From contig JARFJB010002416.1 of NCBI GenBank assembly GCA_036346205.1, positions 1 through 64,000 on the forward strand: a DNA stretch of 64,000 nucleotides. The letters run 5' to 3'. The translations under genes were made by a program, and so were the position numbers. Below are positions 24,245-36,935 of the stretch, piece after piece. Under the pieces are notes generated by a model. The model worked only from the letters and a program-made list of their open reading frames with translations. It searched no databases and was not told where the DNA came from. Within the stretch, counting starts at the first letter, position 1; every line of letters begins with the position of its first letter. This stretch comes from Vesta saturnalis (Eukaryota; Arthropoda; Insecta; Coleoptera; Lampyridae).

Positions 24245-24425
24245 AACAGCCAATTTTCAAAAAACGCCCCAAAGAATTGCATCGTTGCACAATAAGTAAA
24301 TTTAAAGCATTTGTCTTGACCACGTGGATTTTGACCAAAAGCCAACATTGGTGTACATGCACAAAATTCGTTGGAAACATGTTTAAACGTATTCCATTGT
24401 TGCCCAATGGTAGAACAAAACAAAT
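24245..24425 (-). repeat. Isolated satellite monomer(s), inverted
   Basis: Read on the minus strand this matches the 28.2-30.2 kb satellite: the plus-strand order GCATCGTTGCACAATAAGTA, TGGATTTTGACCAA and CAAAATTCGTTGGAAA is the reverse complement of the satellite's TTTCCAACGAAATTGGTGC, TTGGTCAAAATCCA and TACTTATTCCACATCGATGC landmarks in their proper spacing. It covers one full monomer and part of another, about 4 kb away and opposite in orientation. Confidence 0.75.
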
Positions 24426-26690
24426 TTTATCAATTGTGGAGCATCTTTTGTTATTTCTTCCTTTAACCATGAAATAACTTCACTATAACGCATGAGATGA
24501 TTATTGTTCTAGATCTTTGATAATATAGTAAGTACGGCAATTATTAACAGTAATACATTAAGTGCATTGTGACCTACCGACAATACTGGCTAACGGGATA
24601 AATGAACGTTTATTGCAACAAGCTTGAATGCATCCTCAGCCAGTATAATTGGAGCAAAGGAACTATGCACGAAACATATTTTGCTTGACTATTGCATTGC
24701 ATTGCAAGTTTAATAACGATAAGTGTGTAAAAAATTAATCTTGTCTATCGAGTAGTTTCAGTTTGTAATTAGCTAGTTGTTAAACATGTAGCTACAAAAA
24801 TAAGTTTATGTAACACTTATCAGTTATTTGCAATGTGATTAGTTCAAAATCTGAAATTGGTGTTATTTCATTGGTTTACGAGGTTAGGTTGACATACGTA
24901 TGCAACAGTCTAGCTAATTACCTTGCAGTATTCTATCTTCTAAGATGTTTCTGTTACCTGAAGTGATAAAGTTCAATGTAATGACTTATTTTGGATTTAA
25001 TAGTTTAAATACGATTTCCAGTGCTTTGAATGCAACTTTAATGATACATTAATTACATAATGGCCCAATTAGGTTTCACTTAATTACACCAAAAAAATAT
25101 CAAATAACCTAAAATTCTTTGCATCTTTACAAATAAAGTTTAGTTTTCATTTGCAGTAGTACCTTCCAGATCAACTTAGTGTAAGCACAAGGGCAGCATG
25201 ATGTAAGATTTTAATTGCACTCTAAGCTACTCTAACTAGACTACTTGATTGAACTAGGATAATCGATAGTCAATTATTATTATTTTTGGTCCCTTTAGTT
25301 ATTTTGGTAAACAAAAGAAGACAACCTTGAATAGACGTCTGAAGATTACAATTGAAAATTAACCGCTTTATACTCTCAATCTTAAGCCGGATGTACTGTG
25401 CTTAATGACTCCGTTGTTATTGAAATTGTGTACCTACCTGTACCTTTAAATCTTCGTATTCATAATTTATAATAACAGTAAAAGATAAAAGCGACATAAA
25501 TTTTTACGCATTTTGTGTAAAGTAATTTCATCGTAAGAATCTGTTACTTTTAGCTAGTCCATATTTAAAATGGAATGGCACTGATAACGATTTTAAATTA
25601 ACCAGTAGATTATTTAATTTTTTAGTAACTTTCTTAAGTAATTCAATTTTCACAATTATCAAAACTTTATACTGATAGGTACCTATTATTATAACAAACA
25701 TTGATAAAATTAGATACAGACACAGAGCTGAAATAAAGTCAAATGTAGAAATTAATCACACAAAACTTTCCTATTAATTATTAATTGAATTAATTTCTAC
25801 ACTAAATCCGTGTTATTCTCCCTAATTAAACATAACTGGTGCATTACCCAAACCTTACGTTATAAAAAAATAAGCTGTTATTACATCAGTGAAAAGAAAT
25901 ACACTTCCGTATAACACATTTTTTAAGATAACATGAATATAATAGCAACTATATATTTGATGAAGTATATTTCAACATAATCTAGGGTCCGTCAGGTAGG
26001 ACAAATATATTTTTTAGGTATTTAAAAACCCAGCGTATTAAAATATTTTCCAAATTTGTAATTGTCAAACACAGTGTTAATTACATTTACAAAATCAAAA
26101 GCGGCAACATCACGAATTGATAACATATTGATAACATATAAAAGATTTAGATATCTTTTAGTTTATATTTCATTTTATACATTCATATAGTATTTGCGCT
26201 ATACACGAAAAAACAATGTTATTAAAATTAAAATCATGTTTCTATTATTGTACAAGAGGTTGAACAGGTGTATAGACTAGTACTATTTTCCTACAGGTAC
26301 CTGAACAAACTGGTTTTAATACAATATGTACAAAAAAAACCTTATCTCTTGTGCTGGCTTTGTAATAATTCATAATAAAAATTGTATGATGCACTTAAAA
26401 ATATTTTGAGATTCGTATGACAAAAATTATGATACAGTTTTAATAACCGTATAGTGGTGAATTTAAATTGTATTCCACCTGAATATTTAGTGGTTAAAGG
26501 ATGAACAAATTATGTATATATGTCTTTTATAGCAGATTAAGGTTTTTGCACTTATGTATCAATAAAAATTGGTTTATATAGTCGAATTTGCTAGATACAC
26601 TAATACTAAAGGTCAATACAGTACAGTTACACATTTTTACAGGAATACTGCGATTCACGGCAGTGTTATGGATTTGGCAATTTATGTTCC
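24426..26690. other. Unassigned AT-rich DNA
   Basis: No gene, tandem repeat or transposon end is recognised. Confidence 0.5.
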
Positions 26691-26691
26691 G

Positions 26692-27056
26692 TTTGAATAA
26701 CCGAGCTGTAGTGTAGTGATGACACGACCTGCTTAGCATTCGGGAGGTAATGGGTTCGATTCCCGTTACCGTCTACCTTGTATGAGGTTCTTTCAGGGGG
26801 TTTTCCTCATACACATGTAGCGGCATGATCACTGCGTATATGCACACCATGTGCGGCTACTTAGGCGAATACTGGGGTAGTACTTTCTCCCTCAGAACCC
26901 TAACTCCGTTCCTTCCGAACCTATCCTGACCACACCTACTCTTAATCCCACCATGCATATATACGTAATGTATGTATGTATGCTGGGAATCCATGATTGT
27001 GGCTGAAGGAGCTCGGGAATTAAATACGTTTCCTTTTCCTTTTTTCCTTTTGAATA
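26692..27056 (+). repeat. Full-length tRNA-derived SINE, copy C
   Basis: The head (26700-26775) carries a box A-like TAGTGTAGTGATGAC and a perfect box B GGTTCGATTCC. The segment TGCTTAGCATTCGGGAGGT resembles the anticodon arm of tRNA-Ala(AGC), suggesting that ancestor. The body includes a small GAGGTTCTTTCAGGGGGTTTTCCTC region and the conserved blocks shared with copies A and B. The tail is pyrimidine-rich (CCTTTTCCTTTTTTCC). A candidate 8-bp target duplication TTTGAATA lies at 26692-26699 and 27049-27056. It is a pol III-type, non-autonomous retroposon mobilised by LINE machinery. Confidence 0.88.
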
Positions 27057-28199
27057 TGTAGAATACAATTAAGTTTTAAAACTTAACTATTTGTTTACAT
27101 AGACCTCCTGTTGGGTATTGTATTATCTTTGTGAATGGATTAAAATCGATCTTTGTATAGTATAATTTAAAAACTTTAAATAGAAGAATTATTAAGTAAA
27201 ATAATGTATGAATTTTAAATTCAGTAATACATTATTTATCATTTACCACATCAGATTTTTCAATTAAATAAATTGATTTTTAAGGCTTATTTAGTTTCGT
27301 ACGAAAAATCTATATAATAATAGCTTACTTAAGTTGAAGAGTTGAAAAGGTCTAGATAATTTCAAAAACACTGCAAACGGTTAAATCCGTTGAAAACTAG
27401 ATTAATTTGTATTACGATAACAACACATCGCGGTTCGCGTATAAGAAAGTAAAAACGACTAATTTTAGTAATAACGTATCACAACAATATAATCAATCTT
27501 TTTACAATAAGATTGATAAAGAAATACGGTTATTTAACATATCGTACGCAACAAGGTGTTCCATTACAAAGGCCATAAAAGTTAGTTTTTGTCTCTCACA
27601 ATACGACCAAAGTTTTTTCTATCCATAAAGACTTTCAAGATATGGTCCAATTATAAAAATTACAAAATAAATCAGCTAGTAAATAGAGATTTACAAACAT
27701 GGTAAACGAAATAGTAACCATTAATCTAAAACCTTAAAGTTTTTCTCATCGAATTATGAACAAGCATTCTCAGCGGAAATACTCTATGAAAAAAGGTATT
27801 TAATATGTTCGAAATGGTATGTTGTGCTCAATACCAAAACATCATAAAATGTAGTTTTGCGTATCACACCTATATGCCCAGTTTTTTTCCTAACCAGTTT
27901 GGTCTGTAAATAAAGGTATTTAATGTGGCAAGCGCAATATAGTGTTGAGTACAAAAAAAAAATTGTTTTTGTCCGTCACAATATAACCAAACTTCGGAGC
28001 CTGATAACCTATGTACTTGAAAATCAATAGGCACTATATATCAAGTTTCAAAAGTATATAACGTTCTTAGACCGAGATAACGTTCGTAATAAAAACGAAT
28101 TTTTCAATATTATAAACGGTCTTAACAATAATATAAATTCTTGCAATGATTTTGTAAAAAGGATTATGAATAAAAGTATGCTTTCATTTTTACGTTTTC
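27057..28199. repeat. AT-rich DNA with low-copy degenerate tandem repeats
   Basis: Phrases recur at ~120 bp spacing: AAAGGTATTTAATATG at about 27794 and AAAGGTATTTAATGTG at about 27913. GTTTTTGTC(T/C)(C/G)TCACAATA recurs near 27583 and 27965. No coding sequence is recognised; the 27407-27628 ORF has no family features. The repeats adjoin the satellite and may be diverged relatives. Confidence 0.45.
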
Positions 28200-30200
28200 T
28201 CAAACGAAATTGATGCATAAATCAAGGATTTGATGTATCTTGGTCCAAATGCACGTAGTCGCCGAAAATTCAATTCTGGGGTATCGATCTAACGCGTTTG
28301 CATTGGTGCTTATATAACCATTTTGACAACTTTTAGTCGAGATGCACGTATTCACCGAGAATGCATAAAATCGACTTCTTGGGCATCAAGGAAATGCGTT
28401 TGGACGTTTTTCCAACAAAATTTGTTCATAAATAACGAGTTTGACATCTATTGGTCAAAATGTACGTAATCACAAAAATGCACAACATTTTTTTCTTGGG
28501 CATAAAGCTAACGGGTTGGGCGTTTTTCCAAATAAATTGGTGCATAAATTACAATTTTGACATCTCTTATCCAATATTCATGGGGCCACGGAAAATGTAT
28601 TGAAATAACGTCTTCGGCAGCGATACAAGGCTTAGTGTTTTTTCCAACAAAATTGCTACATAAATAAGGATTTGTACAGCTATTGGTTGAAATCCATGTG
28701 TTCAAAGAAAATGCACGCAATCCACTTATTTGGCATCAATGCAATACTTAGGGGCGTTTTCTCAACGAAATTGGTGCAAAAATAGCTATTTTCACATCGC
28801 TTAGCTAATATGCATGTGGGCGCGAAAAATGCATTAAATTTACTTGTTGGCTATCGATTCAATGCTTTGGGACCTTTTCCCAACGTAATTGGTGCATAAA
28901 GAACGAATTTGACGTCTATTGACCAAAATTTAAATGGTCGCGGAAAATACATAAAATGTACTTATTGGCCTACACTGAATCCTTTGGGATCTATTCCCAA
29001 CGAAATTGGTGCATAAGTAACGATTCGGACATCTATTGGTCAAAATCCATATGGTTACGGAAAATGCGTAAACTTTACTTATTCCACATCGAGATGAAAT
29101 ATTGGGATGTTTCCACAAAGAAATTGGTGTATAAATTACGATTTTGACATCTCTTAGCCACTATTCACAGGATCTCAGAAAATGTATTAAAACAACGTAT
29201 TAGGCAAAGATACAACGCTTAGGGTAGTTTTTCCAACAAAATTACTACATAAATAAGGGTTTTGACATCTCCTGGTAAAAATCCACGTGTTCAAAGGAAA
29301 TGCATAAAATGCACTTATTGATCAACGATGTTTTTGGAGTGTATTTCAAACGTAATTGGAGCAAAAATATCGATTTCCACATCGCTTGGCTAAGATGCAT
29401 GTGGCCGCAAAAATGTATTAAATATACTTATTGAAGATCTATACAATGCTTCAGGACCTTTTCCCAACGTAATTGGTGCATAAAGAACGAATTTGACATC
29501 AAGTGGCCAAAATCCAGAAATGCATAAAATCTGCTTATCTACGATGAACGTTTTTGGAGCTATTCCCAACGAAATCGGTGCATAAATAACGATTTGTACG
29601 TATATTGGGTAAAATCCATATGGTCACGGAAAATGAATGAACTTTGCTTATTCCATATCGACGTTGGAACGTTTGCCCAAAGAAATTGGTGTTTATATTA
29701 CGATTTTAACGACTCTTAGCCAGTATTCATAGTGTCAAGGAAAATGTATTCAAATAACAATTGGGCAACGATTAGGGTGGTTTTTACAACAAAATTTCTA
29801 CACAAATAAGGATTTTGGCATATCTTGGTGGAAATACATGTGTCCAAAGGAAATGCATTCAATACACATATTGAGCAGCGATGTAATAGCTTAGGACGTT
29901 TTTCTAACGAAATTGGTGCAAAAAAAAGCGCTTAGCCAATATGCATGTGGTTACGAAAAATGCATTAAGCTTACATCGATGCTTTGGTACCTTTTCCCAA
30001 TATTGTTGGTGCATAAAGAACAAATTTGACATATATTGGCCAAAATCTAAATGGTCACGGAGAATGCATAAAATGTACTTATGGGACTTCCCAACGAAAT
30101 TGGTGCATAAATAACGATTTGGACATCTATTGGACAAAAGCAATAGGTCTCGGAAAATGCATAATCTTTACTCATTCGACATCGATCCAAAACGTTGAGA
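28200..30200 (+). repeat. ~117-bp satellite with five-monomer higher-order repeat
   Basis: Monomers of about 115-120 bp share the order: TTTTCCAACGAAATTGGTGC, ATAAATAACGATTT, GACATCTATTGGTCAAAATC, CACGGAAAATGCATAAA and CTTATT...ATCGATGCAATGC. Five variants recur in fixed order: ACATAAATAAGG (28658, 29248, ~29799), GCAAAAATA (28773, 29362, ~29916), GCATAAAGAACG (28897, 29478, 30012), GCATAA(G/A)TAACG (29013, 29579, 30104) and GTATAAATTACG (29130, ~29692). The recurrence distance is about 560-590 bp, i.e. five monomers. The array ends abruptly at ~30,200 against the Gypsy-like fragment. Short open frames inside it reflect the monomer sequence. Confidence 0.85.
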
Positions 30201-31915
30201 CTCCCAAAGTAATCGCAGTAGTAATAGATTCAGGAACAATAACAGAAATTGCTTTAGTAATATCATTAACAGTCAAAGATAAATCAACACTTCCCAAAAT
30301 GGATTGTAAAGAACCATCGGCAATAATCAACGATGAAAAAGGTGAATTCCTATTTAACTTTAAATCATATTTATCAATTAAATACAACGTAGACTTACCT
30401 AGAATTGTAACAGTAGCTCCACTATCCAATAAAGCAACAAAATTTTCATTAAAAATCTTCACATTAGCAAAACTAATATCATTCTTTTTTTCAACAAATT
30501 TAGAACAAATTTTTAGACTTCCATAAAACTTATTAACTGTAATTAACCATTCTTTAAAAACATGATTGTCAGCCTCCGAAAAATCATAAGGAATGTGTCG
30601 ACTAACAGAACACTTCCCATTTACAAGTTTTTTGAACATTTACACTTAGGGCAATTAGTAAAAGTAACATGGGAATAATCACATTTGAAGCAAAAGATTT
30701 TACCATCATCCTTGTCACAGGTGTGATAGGTCTGACCCAATTGTTTACACTTAAAACATGTTGAAAATTTTGCTGTATTAGTTTTTGAATTATTAAAAGT
30801 TGAATTTGTATTTTTTGACTTAGCACCAGTAAAATTGACTTTAGGTTTAATATCTTGACTCGATGTAGAAGATTTGGGTTTGTGTTCAGATTGTCTTTGA
30901 AAATCTGAACTAGAATTTAGAATTCTGAGTTTTCACTTGCTGCAATTCTTTTACATAATTTAACCAAATGGAAAATATCAGTAACATTAACAAGAGCTAA
31001 CTGGGTGGCGAACCAAGGTTGTAAATTTTTCATAATAATTTTTAATTGTTCACATTCAGAAGGAGGAACATCTAATTGTGAAAATAAATTAACCATTTCG
31101 GAAATAAAGAGGGTTGGAATTTCATCAAAAGTCTGTTTCCTGTGTTTAATGTCGTTTAACAACACTTCATCATGACCTTCGGGTAAAAAGTCGTTTTTAA
31201 TTTTAAAATAAGTTCGTCCCAAGAATTTATTTGAGACCTCACTGCTCTAAACCCATATCCATAAAATAGATCAATACCATACAAAAGCATTTCCGACTTC
31301 TAAATCTTACGAGCCACCATTAATTCCTCGCATCTTTGTATAAATGTAAAAACACCCTTTTCACTTCCATCAAACTTAATATTCAATTTATACACTGGAA
31401 CAGAATTTCTAGAATTTTTTAAATTTTGAATTAATTTGGAAAAATCTTCAGTCAGAATACTAACTGAAGTATTAACATTGTCGTTATCTGACATAGAAAT
31501 ATTAGAACTGTCTAAATATGGTAACCCATTGTTCAATTCAATGTTTTCATTAATAGATTCGGTTAATTCTATTGACTCATTACATAAGATTAGCAATTGA
31601 TCATGTAAATACAAAAATTCATTGTCAAAAGTTGTATAATTCAAACGTCTCAAAATATGCAATAAACGAGAATGGAGCCTAAGGTATTCTCCTCTAGTAG
31701 GTTTAAGTTTAAACAAATTAATTAAAGTTTGAATGTTATAAAGTTTATCTTTTAAGCAATCCAATTCCATGGTCTGGTTCATTTCAACTTTCTTATACGA
31801 ATCAAATAAATATGGATCAATCCTTTCTAAATTTAATTTGCCTCTTAGTAATTTGGGTTTCTCATCAACAGTTAACCTTTCCGCAGCATTTAACTTTTCT
31901 ATATTTTAACTCTAT
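30200..31915 (-). pseudogene. Gypsy-like LTR retrotransposon gag-protease fragment
   Basis: Minus-strand frames, read from 31915 to 30200, resemble Gypsy-group gag-pro. A gag N-terminal region is open from ~31782 to 31300 (with similar coding character back to ~31910). A capsid-like part follows at 31222-30917, then a Cys/His-rich zinc-knuckle-like segment near 30755-30640. Last is an aspartic protease (30639-30172) with the active-site triad in LLDSGATVTILG near 30425-30460 and a flap/C-terminal ITLG motif near 30205. Frame changes separate the parts. Reverse transcriptase, integrase and LTRs are absent: the satellite begins where the protease ends. These genes normally form the particle and process the polyprotein; this copy is broken. 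Confidence 0.75.
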
Positions 31916-33355
31916 TAGCAACTCGTCACTACGTAGACATCTACCAAATAATTCAAATTTGACATGGTGACGAATAATATATAAACACAAACAATAAAAT
32001 TTCACAAATTGTAAACACTATACTAATACCCAATCGTAGTTATAAATTGTTATTATACCATAAAATGGTCAACTCTAACAATCGAAACAAACAAACAAGA
32101 GCGGAAATATCCAGCACAATTAAATAATGGTAATGAAAGCAAATCAAGTCCCACGCTTGATGCGCCCGGTGTAATATTTGGTAGGTATAGTATATGTACA
32201 TATATAATAGTAGGTATATGGTATAAAATGGTATAAAATTTAACAATGGTGTAAATCAATGTTTTAAAGCGTTCTCTATTCAAATCTTTAAAATAACTAG
32301 AGACACATACCATTCAGTAAAAGATAATGCCGTTGACTTAGAGGGTAGATTAAATCAGGCCAGGTTCATGCTTCTTGATTTGCTTAATTACCACCAATTT
32401 CTGCTTGGTTATTTTGACCTAACATCAATATAGTAACTTTTAGGTAAAAATAATAAAAATTATCTTGGGTACCAAGTTATTTTTCTTATTATGTTTGGAA
32501 TAACTAAACCGAGGATACAATATGTCAAAATAAAACATATACAAATTATGTTTATTAAGCACTTTGATTTGAGATTATATAAAATATATCTTAAAACTAG
32601 TGTTAATAGCCTTATCCTACTAAGTCATTGTGGTTATAAATACCTGTTATTGAAAATTTTTGTGTAACCTCTGTTTTCAAAAGGAATGCGGAAATGTAAA
32701 CCAAAGATGATGTAATCTTCGTATCAATGTTACGCAATATGTCGTATTTTTTATGTTTTACGTTGTAAAGTATACCAAAGTTGAAATTACTTCTTACAAA
32801 TTTGTATTCATTGCATTTTAAATAATCCAGAATTTTTGCATTCTCTTGAAGGTTCATATAAAAGGTGTGAATTAAATGCAAGAGGCAATCATAAAATGAA
32901 AGCACCCAAACATGCAAGGTATAAGTACAAGTGTACGTAAAAGTAGAATTAAAAGTGTAAATAAAAGTATAACTATGTTCAATTAAAAGTGCCTGCAAAA
33001 AGCAAATGTTTCGGATTTTAATATAATACGAGTTAAAGGTGTCTTACCATTAAATCAATGGCACTTTACACAAGATTTAGGTGGAAACCAAAAATGGCTT
33101 CTTGCTTGCCAAGAAACGTACATCAGCAATGCTAAAAAGGACGCTCACGGTATCAGGTGATGTAGCGATGCGCGAGAAATATGTGTAGAAACTAATTCCA
33201 TGATATGGAAACATAAACCTTTAAGAAAATATACAATTTAAGTTACACCAAAATGCAAATTAAATTGCCTACCACAACTTATAAATCATTAATTACCAAA
33301 AACCCTTTTTTCGTATATTTTACAACTACATGAACGAAGAACGTAAAAGATTCGT
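31916..33355. other. Unassigned DNA
   Basis: No recognised gene. A 128-codon minus-strand open frame (32612-32998) is Thr/Tyr-rich at its N-terminus and has no family resemblance. Nothing resembling an LTR was found upstream of the gag fragment. Confidence 0.45.
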
Positions 33356-33356
33356 T

Positions 33357-33497
<141 letters not shown>

Positions 33498-35961
33498 TAG
33501 AGTTCAATTGCTTTTAAGCTTATTGTTGGCAAATAGAATCAATAATAACTTTTAACCTTTTAAATCTTTAAATTATTATAATTGCACTATGTGGTAAACG
33601 GGAAATCAGAAAATTTTATTTCACACATGGAAGTGTTTACGTCAAATAAATTGTAATTTATAATAATTAGTTTGTGTTTGAAACAGACTTTAGTTGAATC
33701 TGCACAATAACGCATGCGTTGCGTCCTAACTGACTTAATTAAATGCAGCCTGTCAAAAATTTCAACAAATGATCTAAAATATGTGAGGACTATTATGTTT
33801 TGTTCAAAATAAAATTATAATGTTGATAATTACACCGGTTCATTTACTTTACAGATATTTATAACACGTCGCACAAAAATTTATACATAATCAATAAAAA
33901 CATAAATACAGGAAATCAAAAGAATAATCAATGCAATAATGGGTTATGATAGTAAAATTTCACTCACATGTGTTACTGCACCTTCCAAAGAATGTTTTCA
34001 TTAGGCTTGTTCCATATTAAAATATTGGACGTAGACTTCTTCCAATGTGACGATGATACTGCTTTGCTGTTCACAATGGTGCTGCTTAATTTTTCATAAT
34101 TCATCCAAATCCAATTTACTGCTGAACCACTTCCTCGTGGTAAATATGATGTAACGTAATATTGCTCATATATTTTTAGGTAAGCACTTTATTTTAAATT
34201 GTACGTTTAAATGTTGGTTTAGATATTTACTAAAATTTTCGGATTTAAATTTATATTTTATTTTCATATAAATTTTAATTAATTGCACTTTTATTTTAGA
34301 TTCCGTTATGGAATTTAGTTTATTTAATACTCTGCGTCACTTCAAGAAAAATAAACATCAAATCCAAAATAATTTTTTGGTTTTATTAACATAAAAAGAC
34401 ACATCATCCGATGTTTGAACACGAATTAAAATCGAAACAATTATATTATAATCGACACTTATAATCGGTAATCTCATTTTTAAATTTTGTTATAGGTTAA
34501 AACAATTGTTTCTGAGATCTCGACTCTACGTTGATCGCGTTTCAAAACCGATAATGTAAACGAAACTTGTAACTTACATGTTAACACCAACACTATTAAC
34601 ACTTTGACTTATTAGTCATACAAATTTCAAAAGCAAGAGTGAGAAATCAGGAGCTATTCCTGTTATACATTTCTCGTGGCTTTCAACGTTTTTTCTACAT
34701 TACACACAAAAGATCCAAGCATCGGATTGGTCTAAATAGAATTGTTAACTAAAATACAGATTATGCTATAACTTTTTTAAAACAAGTCGGATCTACTTTT
34801 TGAAAACAAATTTGGAATCAGGGCTACTTTCAGCATAAAAAGACACCTCACAAGCCCTATTTTGCTTCGAAGCTTTGCATTTTGACAATTTAAAATCTAA
34901 ATTTACTTATATCTAAGAACTTCTATATTTTACACCTAAACTAATTACACATTCGGAATCTACATGAAAAACTATATCAGAATACATTTATTTCAAACCA
35001 TTTAACTTAATTTTAACAGAAATTCCATCTTTATATTTAAATTTTAGGTAGTTAACCCAACTTTTCTAATTTTATGTTCATATTACATGTATATTGTAAA
35101 TTTCTTTATGAAAATGAGGGAAACCTCCTATTATGTGCTTTTATAATTTATTCTAAACTTAACTTATCCTAAAAAAAACTATAAATTTGCAAGACTCTTA
35201 AATATAGTACTTAACCTAACTTAAAATAATTTTTTTACTTATAACTTGCGTTTGAAACGTCTAAATCACTTGAAATGTTAATTTATCATGTTCTTATAAC
35301 TGTCTTTAACACCAATACTGTTTACTTTTAATCCATAGTCTATAACTTTGTCATATCAGAATTCCATATTGTTAACACATTTATGTAAATTTTGTACACA
35401 AAATGTAATTCTATATTAAATATCACATTGTAGAAATGTTGTTCAAGTTCTTATCATTGTTTCTAAATCACTACCACTTCTCCTGCACTTTTTATACACT
35501 TTGTCTGTGAAATATAAATATACAGTGTTCGTATCATAACCCTTTTTTAAAGTTTATATAGTTCCTGCATTGTACCTATATCTATACATGTTCTACGTAT
35601 AAGAATTAACCTACTTCATGTGATTAATATCTGTAAAGTTTTTAAACTGCTTATATAAATTGATTAAACTGTAAATTTACTGAAATATGTTCACCGAAAC
35701 TAATCGTACCCACAAATATCAATCGTTCTAACCTTCCTCACATGCTACTGGTATAGCTCATTGCTTTTATGAATAAAACAACCTTGTGCATACCCCACAA
35801 ACCCTGTTTTGGTATATCAAAACGATATTTTCCCGCTCGTACACTAGTTTTCTTATTACAACGAGCTGTATGCATTCTCAAATCTATTTAAATTTGCACA
35901 CTATAAAGAATATAAGCTTGATAACTCTAGCCCCTGTATTAGTCTTATTTCTAACCATCTC

Positions 35962-35963
<2 letters not shown>
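33498..35963. other. Unassigned AT-rich DNA
   Basis: No gene or recognisable transposon is seen. Confidence 0.5.

Positions 35964-36030
<67 letters not shown>
35964..36030. repeat. (TA)n microsatellite
   Basis: TA run of about 67 bp. Confidence 0.97.
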
Positions 36031-36032
<2 letters not shown>

Positions 36033-36935
36033 ACGTTTGAATAAACGCTGTTGAAATTGATATTGACCTCTTAAACAATTATTTGTTTGTAATACCTTTT
36101 TAACTGAACTTCCTTAATTTACTACTAACTAACAAGGAAAAAGTTACTTTTTAGCTCTCTATTCATATCTTTTATTGTCTCATATATTAATGCCGGGGGT
36201 AGACATAAGCAAAACCAAAAGATATCTCAGGTCGTTGACGTTGTGTTCCGCTGTGTTGCGCTGTGTACCACACGAGTTTCTGTTCTTTAACGAAACAACA
36301 ATTTAAAGTACGAAGCACATGCGGGCGCTTAGCCACATGCAATAAGACAAATCGATTAAGTACAAATAATAATGCGGCTGTCCCAAATATAAACACTGTA
36401 AATCCAATTCTTCGAAAAATTACTTTTTGACATATTGTGATATACCGTGTTTTAAGGCATCGTTTTTCTTTATAAAATGGTACGAAATGTCTACTATTTC
36501 CAAGATACAAAGTCTAAGAAACACTGTATATCCATTTTTATTTCAAAACCAACTTAAAACGTAGTAACTGAAATACCAAATAACAACACTGTAAGTGCAG
36601 GATATACAGTGTTTAAATTTGGGTTATGGGTTTACAGTGTTTTAACGTGGTATTATTAAAATTTTATAGGAAAAGCCAGTGTTTTGATATTTATTTTTCA
36701 TTGTATTATTTTAATTTTATTGTTAATGTAGGAAGATTATGCAGAATTTATACTAAAATATTATATTTATTATACTAAATTGGCAATACTGGTACAGGGA
36801 TTCTCGGAATGATTTCGAGTTTAGTCGCCTCAGTCGTCTGCCATAATTTATAAGTTTATAGCGCCAGTCGTGTGTTATGACTGTTATGAGTCAAGTAGTT
36901 TTTGTGTACAATTTTGATTAAATAATATATGCAAT

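Noticed and set aside
28508..29147. 60-75-codon frames with a recurring CPNRYLCTNFVG-like phrase, considered as a repeat protein
   Set aside because: The phrase is the reverse translation of the satellite monomer; periodicity follows the DNA, with stops and shifts.
28200..30200. CRISPR-like array
   Set aside because: Eukaryotic context, monomers of ~117 bp without unique spacers; it is a satellite. The Polinton TIR repeats were rejected as CRISPR for the same reason.
32612..32998. 128-codon minus-strand frame considered as a gene
   Set aside because: Low-complexity Thr/Tyr-rich start, no recognisable domain, no splice or polyadenylation context.
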